A stretch of DNA of 10,288 nucleotides from Bacteroidaceae bacterium (GTDB taxonomy: Bacteria > Bacteroidota > Bacteroidia > Bacteroidales > Bacteroidaceae), in NCBI GenBank assembly GCA_017557475.1, contig JAFYYO010000109.1:1-10288 (forward strand). Reading direction: 5' to 3'. The notes under the pieces were generated by a model. The model had not been told where the DNA came from and made no database searches. It was given only the letters and a program-made list of their open reading frames with translations. Of this stretch, positions 6,308-10,288 are shown piece after piece. Position 1 is the first letter of the stretch. Every line of letters starts with the position of its first letter. A program made the translations under genes and the position numbers.

Positions 6308-7306
6308 ATGAACACTGAATTAGGAAACATAGCAGTACTGGGCGGCGGAAGCTGGGCGACGGCTATCGCCAAGATGTTGCTGGAGAAGAATGACCACATT
6401 TGGTGGTACCTTCGCAGGGACGACCGCATAGAGGACTTCAAGCGCCTCGGCCACAATCCCGCCTACCTTACCAGCGTGCATTTCGACGTGAACCGCATCA
6501 CCTTCGAGAGCGACATCAACAAGGTGGTCGAGGCTTGCCAGACGCTTATCTTCGTCACGCCCTCTCCCTACCTGAAAGGCCACTTGAAGAGGCTTCATGT
6601 CCGCCTTCGCGACAAGTTCATCGTGACTGCCATCAAGGGCATCGTGCCCGACGAGAACCTCATATGCTCCGACTACTTCAACCAGATGTATAATGTGCCT
6701 GAAGATAATCTGGCCGTGCTTGGAGGTCCGAGTCATGCTGAGGAGGTTGCGCTGAATCGTCTCACTTACCTGACCGTCGGTTGTGCCGACAAAGAGAAGG
6801 CTACGGCCTTTGCCAAGATGCTTGCAAGCGACTATGTGAAGGCGAAGACCAGCGACGACGTGATCGGCATCGAATATGCGAGCGTCTTGAAGAATGTCTA
6901 CGCCATCGCAGCAGGCATTTGCCACGGACTCAAGTACGGCGATAACTTCCAGGCAGTCCTCATCAGCAACGCCATTCAGGAGATGGAGCGCTTCCTCAAC
7001 ACCGTTCATCCAATAGACCGCAGCATCACGGAAAGCGTCTATACGGGCGACTTGCTCGTGACGGGTTATTCCAACTTCAGCCGCAATCGCGTCTTCGGCA
7101 CGATGATTGGTCAGGGCTACAGCGTGAAGAGCGCTCAACTCGAAATGGAGATGATTGCCGAGGGCTACTTTGCCACGAAGTGCATGAAAGACATTAACAA
7201 GCACTTGCACGTCAACATGCCCATCCTCGATGCCGTCTATAACATCCTCTACGAACGCATCAGCCCAACCATCGAAATCAAGTTGCTGAGCGAAGCGTTC
7301 AGATAA
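6308..7306 (+). CDS. gpsA: NAD(P)H-dependent glycerol-3-phosphate dehydrogenase
   Basis: Reduces dihydroxyacetone phosphate to sn-glycerol 3-phosphate, the backbone for phospholipid synthesis, in the cytoplasm. Length is 332 residues, normal for GpsA. The Rossmann dinucleotide motif is NIAVLGGGSWATAIA (Gly12, Gly14), a variant of the GAGSWGTA seen in many bacteria. FVTPSPYL and AVLGGPSHAEEVA are the usual nucleotide and substrate loop segments. Lys195 in GIEYASVLKNVYAIAAG is the catalytic lysine position. The C-terminal helical domain includes GDLLVTGYSNFSRNR, another GpsA signature. It lies 124 bases after lysS. The last 18 bases, including the stop, are repeated exactly 873 bases downstream on the far side of the next gene. 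Function is firm. Confidence 0.97.
   Translation: MNTELGNIAVLGGGSWATAIAKMLLEKNDHIWWYLRRDDRIEDFKRLGHNPAYLTSVHFDVNRITFESDINKVVEACQTLIFVTPSPYLKGHLKRLHVRLRDKFIVTAIKGIVPDENLICSDYFNQMYNVPEDNLAVLGGPSHAEEVALNRLTYLTVGCADKEKATAFAKMLASDYVKAKTSDDVIGIEYASVLKNVYAIAAGICHGLKYGDNFQAVLISNAIQEMERFLNTVHPIDRSITESVYTGDLLVTGYSNFSRNRVFGTMIGQGYSVKSAQLEMEMIAEGYFATKCMKDINKHLHVNMPILDAVYNILYERISPTIEIKLLSEAFR
7289..7306 (+). repeat. 18-bp direct repeat, copy 1 (3' end of gpsA)
   Basis: AGCGAAGCGTTCAGATAA encodes the last five residues of GpsA (SEAFR) and its stop. An identical copy lies at 8162-8179. The repeats flank exactly one gene and start 873 bases apart. Confidence 0.95.
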
Positions 7307-7355
7307 TGGCGAAGAGTCTTTAATAATATGAAGGTCATTTAATAAATAAATAAAC

Positions 7356-8135
7356 ATGAAAAAGGACAATCTATTTATCTTTGTTTTTGTGTTGCTGATT
7401 GCAGGGCGGCAAACAGCGTGGGCACAAAAGATGGTAGTCACGACAACGGATAATCAAGTTGTTAAGTTTGATGTGTCGAACGTAAGGGATGTTACATTTG
7501 AGGAGGATATTGAGGATAATCACGAGTATGTGGACCTTGGTTTGCCCAGCGGTACGCTTTGGGCAACGTGCAATATTGGTGCAGATAGTCCCGAGAAACG
7601 TGGTCGCTATTATTCTTGGGGGGAAAAACAACCAGAAGTGACTACCTATGATTGGAGTACATACGAATATTGCCAAGGCTCTGAAAATACGATGATTAAG
7701 TACTGCACAAGCAGTGACTGCGGCTATAACGGTTTCACTGACAATTTGACGGAACTTCTATCCGAGGATGATGTTGCGACAGCCATCTGGGGCAGCGCAT
7801 GGCAAATGCCGAGTCGGGCACAATTTGAGGAACTCGTTAACAACCGTATCACGAGGACGAGTTGGACAACACGGAGCGGTGTTTCTGGCATGTTGATAAA
7901 GAGCAGAGCCAATGGTAATTCCATATTCCTGCCCGCTGGTGGCGGGTGCCAAGACGTGAGTCTCATAAACTTGAACAATAATGGTTACTACTGGTCTCGT
8001 TCGTTAAACACAGATAATAGTAATCGTGCATATTTACTGACATTCAACTCTACTAAAACAGGCACATTAGATATCAGCGTGAGTGACTTTTCACGTTATA
8101 TGGGGCTATCCGTTCGTCCAGTGCGGAAACAGTAA
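7356..8135 (+). CDS. Secreted protein with EYVDLGLPSGTLWA-type (Fibrobacter paralogous-like) domain
   Basis: A 259-residue exported protein of unknown function. The signal peptide is MKKDNLFIFVFVLLIAGRQTAWA, with cleavage before Gln24. A short segment (about 26-50, VVTTTDNQVVKFDVSNVRDVTF) resembles the beta-rich leader common in Prevotella exported proteins. The main domain (about 57-257) opens EYVDLGLPSGTLWATCNIGA, continues YYSWGEK, WQMPSRAQFEELV and YYWSRSL, and ends GLSVRPVRK. I associate this layout with the Fibrobacter succinogenes major paralogous domain (TIGR02145-like), often multicopy in a genome; the name is from memory. It interrupts a housekeeping run and is visibly AT-richer: the row 7441-7500 has 23 G/C of 60 against 37 of 60 at 6421-6480 in gpsA. 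It lies between the two 18-bp repeats. No TAnnTTTG promoter is visible before it, so it may ride on upstream transcription. No enzymatic role can be assigned. Confidence 0.8.
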   Translation: MKKDNLFIFVFVLLIAGRQTAWAQKMVVTTTDNQVVKFDVSNVRDVTFEEDIEDNHEYVDLGLPSGTLWATCNIGADSPEKRGRYYSWGEKQPEVTTYDWSTYEYCQGSENTMIKYCTSSDCGYNGFTDNLTELLSEDDVATAIWGSAWQMPSRAQFEELVNNRITRTSWTTRSGVSGMLIKSRANGNSIFLPAGGGCQDVSLINLNNNGYYWSRSLNTDNSNRAYLLTFNSTKTGTLDISVSDFSRYMGLSVRPVRKQ

Positions 8136-8161
8136 TATGCTGACGAATGGAAGCAACTGAT

Positions 8162-8179
8162 AGCGAAGCGTTCAGATAA
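8162..8179 (+). repeat. 18-bp direct repeat, copy 2 (detached gpsA 3' end)
   Basis: Identical to 7289-7306. It lies 26 bases after the stop of the secreted-protein gene and is not part of any full gene; an in-frame ATG at 8147 would give only MEATDSEAFR. It is best read as the original or duplicated gpsA end left on the far side of an inserted segment. Confidence 0.9.
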
Positions 8180-8180
8180 A

Positions 8181-8297
8181 GACCCTCTTTGACTCCCCTA
8201 GGGGAGAACTATGATAAAGTTTGGATAACATAAATATAAACCTATAAATAAAATCCCCTTCTTAATCTCCTCCCATAGAGGGGAGATCGGGAGGGGT
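8181..8297. repeat. Imperfect inverted repeat between copy 2 and pgi
   Basis: GACCCTC...CTCCCCT at 8181-8199 pairs imperfectly with AGGGGAG...GAGGGGTC at about 8279-8298. Within the left arm, CTCCCCTAGGGGAG (8193-8206) is itself a perfect 14-bp palindrome that can fold locally. No T-tract follows. It occupies the junction just before pgi, comparable in position to the inverted repeats before gpsA and before the HAD gene. Confidence 0.55.
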
Positions 8298-8304
8298 CTA
8301 CATT

Positions 8305-9645
8305 ATGTTGAAACTTGACTATTCAAAGGCTCTGCTGAGTGCGGAGCAGATTGCAGCCTTCGCTCCGAAGGCAGAAGAGGCACAGAAGGCTCTCGAGGCT
8401 GGAACCTGTGCAGGTAATGACTTTCTTGGCTGGCTTCACTTGCCCAGCACCATCACGGCTGAGTTCATGACGCGACTTCAGGCTTGCGTCCAGACACTTC
8501 GCGAGAACTGCGACACAGTAGTTGTAGCAGGCATCGGCGGTTCTTATCTTGGTGCCCGTGCTATCATCGAAGCTCTCAGCAACAGCTTTCAATGGCTCAC
8601 CAACAACGGCGAGAATCCCAATATCCTCTTCGCAGGTAACAACATCGGCGAGGATTATCTTTACGAACTTACGGAGTATCTGAAAGGCCGTCGCTTCGGC
8701 GTCATCAATATCTCCAAGAGCGGCACGACGACCGAGACGGCTCTTGCTTTCCGTCTTCTGAAGAAGCAATGCGAGCAGCAGCGCGGCAAAGAGATGGCTT
8801 GCAAGGTCATCGTCGCTATAACTGATGCCAAGAAAGGCGCGGCTCGCACTTGTGCCGACAAGGAAGGTTACACCTCTTTCATTATTCCTGACAATGTGGG
8901 CGGACGTTTCAGCGTGCTCACTCCTGTTGGTCTGCTGCCCATCGCAGTCGCAGGTTTCGACATTGCCAAGCTCGTGAAGGGTGCTGCTGATATGGAAGCT
9001 GCCGTTGGAGCCGACGTTCCCTTCGAAAAGAATATCTGCCTTCAATACGCAGCCGTTCGTAATGCCCTTTATGCTCAGGGCAAGAAGATTGAGATTCTCG
9101 TGAACTTCCAGCCCAAGCTCCATTACATGAATGAGTGGTGGAAGCAGCTCTATGGCGAGAGCGAGGGCAAGGACCTGAAGGGCATCTTCACCGCAGCCGT
9201 CGACTTCAGCACCGACCTGCACTCGATGGGACAATGGATTCAGGAAGGCGAACGCACCATCTTCGAGACTGTTGTCAGCGTAGAGGAGACGGAGCATAAG
9301 TTGCTCTTCCCAAGCGATGAAGAGAACCTCGACGGCCTGAACTTCCTTGCTGGCAAGCGCGTGGACGAGGTCAACAAGATGGCTGAACTCGGCACTCAGC
9401 TCGCTCATGTCGATGGCGGCGTTCCCAATATGCGCATCATCATGCCTCGCCTCGACGAATACAACATCGGTCAGCTGATATACTTCTTCGAGAAGGCTTG
9501 CGGCGTCAGCGGCCTTATTCTCGGTGTTAATCCCTTCAACCAACCTGGCGTGGAGGCTTACAAGAAGAACATGTTCGCTCTTCTCGGCAAGCCTGGCTAC
9601 GAAGCTGAAACGGTTGCGATTCGCAAGCGTCTTGCAGAAGAGTAA
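8305..9645 (+). CDS. pgi: Glucose-6-phosphate isomerase
   Basis: Interconverts glucose 6-phosphate and fructose 6-phosphate in glycolysis and gluconeogenesis. The 446-residue length matches the short PGI form of Firmicutes and Bacteroidota rather than the roughly 550-residue E. coli form. The phosphate-binding segments are [15 protein letters not shown] and [32 protein letters not shown] follows. Catalytic residues are visible at Glu285 (GESEGKD), His306 (DLHSMGQW) and Lys420 (GVEAYKKN), with the same mutual spacing as in the Bacillus-type enzyme. ATG at 8305 follows an imperfect hairpin; no convincing promoter is seen, so co-transcription with gpsA is likely. All key residues are present and there is no frameshift. 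Confidence 0.97.
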   Translation: MLKLDYSKALLSAEQIAAFAPKAEEAQKALEAGTCAGNDFLGWLHLPSTITAEFMTRLQACVQTLRENCDTVVVAGIGGSYLGARAIIEALSNSFQWLTNNGENPNILFAGNNIGEDYLYELTEYLKGRRFGVINISKSGTTTETALAFRLLKKQCEQQRGKEMACKVIVAITDAKKGAARTCADKEGYTSFIIPDNVGGRFSVLTPVGLLPIAVAGFDIAKLVKGAADMEAAVGADVPFEKNICLQYAAVRNALYAQGKKIEILVNFQPKLHYMNEWWKQLYGESEGKDLKGIFTAAVDFSTDLHSMGQWIQEGERTIFETVVSVEETEHKLLFPSDEENLDGLNFLAGKRVDEVNKMAELGTQLAHVDGGVPNMRIIMPRLDEYNIGQLIYFFEKACGVSGLILGVNPFNQPGVEAYKKNMFALLGKPGYEAETVAIRKRLAEE

Positions 9646-9653
9646 AGCATAGA

Positions 9654-9711
9654 GATTAGGGAATAGGGCTTGAAACAAACATACTCTGTTCCCTATTCTT
9701 AATTCCTAATC
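9654..9711. repeat. Imperfect inverted repeat between pgi and the HAD gene
   Basis: GATTAGGGAATAGGG at 9654-9668 is complementary to 9691-9711 apart from a 6-base bulge (AATTAA on the complementary reading): GATTAGG and GAATAGGG both pair exactly. The loop is 22 bases. It lies entirely between the pgi stop and the next ATG, without a following T-tract, so it resembles an intercistronic stem-loop more than a strong terminator. Confidence 0.7.
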
Positions 9712-9719
9712 CATAAAGA

Positions 9720-10288
9720 ATGCTGAAAGCAATTCTTTTCGACATGGATGGCGTGCTCTTCGACAGCATGCCGAACCATGCTTATGCTTGGTCGCATGCC
9801 ATGACGCAGTTCGGCTTGGAGATGACCGCCTATGAAGCCTATCTCCACGAAGGCCGTACGGGCAGCGGTACGATTAACATCCTGACACAACGTTATTGGG
9901 GACGCGATGCGACGCCGGAAGAGATTGAGCGCATCTATGCCGCAAAGGCCAATCTGTTCAACGCCCTTCTCAAGCCTAAGCCGATGCCTGGAGCACTCGA
10001 GGCTCTTACCGCAGCCAAGCAGCTCGGTTGCAAGATTGTCCTCGTGACAGGCAGTGCACAGGTTAAGTTGCTCGAAAGTTTGGAGCAACACTATCCAGGC
10101 TTTTTCCGCGAAGAGCTGATGGTAACAGGTTTCGATGTCAAGCGCGGAAAGCCCGATCCAGAGCCTTATCTGATGGGTTTGCAGAAAGCAGGTGTCAAGG
10201 CCGAAGAAGCCGTTGTGGTTGAGAACGCACCGCTTGGAGTGGAATCCGCCAAAGGGGCAGGCATCTTCACCATCGCCGCCAATACAGG
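9720..10288 (+). CDS. HAD-superfamily phosphatase, beta-phosphoglucomutase-like (3' end missing)
   Basis: Haloacid-dehalogenase fold hydrolase or phosphomutase, probably acting on a small sugar phosphate. The first 189 codons are present; the gene runs off the window. Motif I is LFDMDGVLFDS with nucleophile Asp8 and acid/base Asp10. An alpha-helical cap follows (about 16-85). Motif II is VLVTGSAQ with Thr110, motif III is KRGKPDPEPY with Lys144, and motif IV is VVVENAPLGVESAKGAGIFT with Glu168-Asn169, where beta-phosphoglucomutases usually have Glu-Asp. One carboxylate still remains for magnesium. ATG at 9720 is the only sensible start, directly before motif I and after the junction hairpin. 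Its position behind pgi suits sugar-phosphate metabolism, but substrate cannot be read from sequence. Phosphoglycolate phosphatase-like or general sugar phosphatase are alternatives. Confidence 0.88.
   Translation, partial: MLKAILFDMDGVLFDSMPNHAYAWSHAMTQFGLEMTAYEAYLHEGRTGSGTINILTQRYWGRDATPEEIERIYAAKANLFNALLKPKPMPGALEALTAAKQLGCKIVLVTGSAQVKLLESLEQHYPGFFREELMVTGFDVKRGKPDPEPYLMGLQKAGVKAEEAVVVENAPLGVESAKGAGIFTIAANT

Noticed and set aside
8147..8179. Mini-ORF MEATDSEAFR
   Set aside because: Ten codons ending in the copied gpsA tail; explained by the 18-bp duplication rather than by a gene.
8193..8206. CTCCCCTAGGGGAG as a rho-independent terminator
   Set aside because: It is a perfect palindrome with no loop and no following T-tract, and pgi downstream has no clear promoter of its own.

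Overview
The window looks like a chromosomal segment of a Bacteroidota member, most likely a Prevotella/Segatella-type gut or oral anaerobe. Three promoters carry the phylum's TAnnTTTG -7 box, one with a TTTG box 19 bases upstream and one with it 20 bases upstream. Shine-Dalgarno sequences are weak or absent. LysRS has the long C-terminal extension usual in this phylum, and the accessory genes (GH29 fucosidase, secreted HExxH peptidase, 'EYVDLGLPSGTLWA'-type secreted protein) are typical of it. Genus is inferred from recognised protein style, not from a marker gene.

Layout. (a) 1-463, minus strand: the N-terminal third of a TrpB2-type tryptophan synthase beta chain, cut by the window edge. 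(b) 464-622: a divergent promoter region whose two -7 boxes lie inside a perfect 16-bp inverted repeat. (c) 623-3814, plus strand: an exported GH29 alpha-L-fucosidase with C-terminal beta-sandwich modules, an overlooked 45-codon membrane-peptide ORF starting on the base after its stop, and an exported gluzincin-like metallopeptidase. This looks like a small glycoprotein-degrading unit without SusC/SusD genes. (d) 3815-4398: 584 bases with no credible gene. They hold several small hairpins, a roughly 22-bp-periodic palindromic repeat array, and the lysS promoter and leader. (e) 4399 to the end, plus strand: a housekeeping run lysS - gpsA - [inserted gene] - pgi - HAD phosphatase, linking lysyl-tRNA synthesis, glycerol-3-phosphate supply and hexose-phosphate metabolism. 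The HAD gene runs off the right edge.

The most notable observation is in (e). The secreted-protein gene between gpsA and pgi is visibly more AT-rich than its neighbours. It lies between two perfect 18-bp direct repeats, and the repeat is the 3' end of gpsA, including its stop codon. This looks like a single-gene cassette that entered at the gpsA 3' end while leaving gpsA intact. The other gene junctions in this run (lysS-gpsA, pgi-HAD), and the part of the gpsA-pgi junction downstream of the second 18-bp copy, each carry a different imperfect inverted repeat. The left arm is purine-rich at lysS-gpsA and pgi-HAD and pyrimidine-rich at gpsA-pgi.

No rRNA, tRNA, CRISPR array, transposase or complete mobile element was seen. 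All functional calls come from reading motifs by eye; no database search was run.
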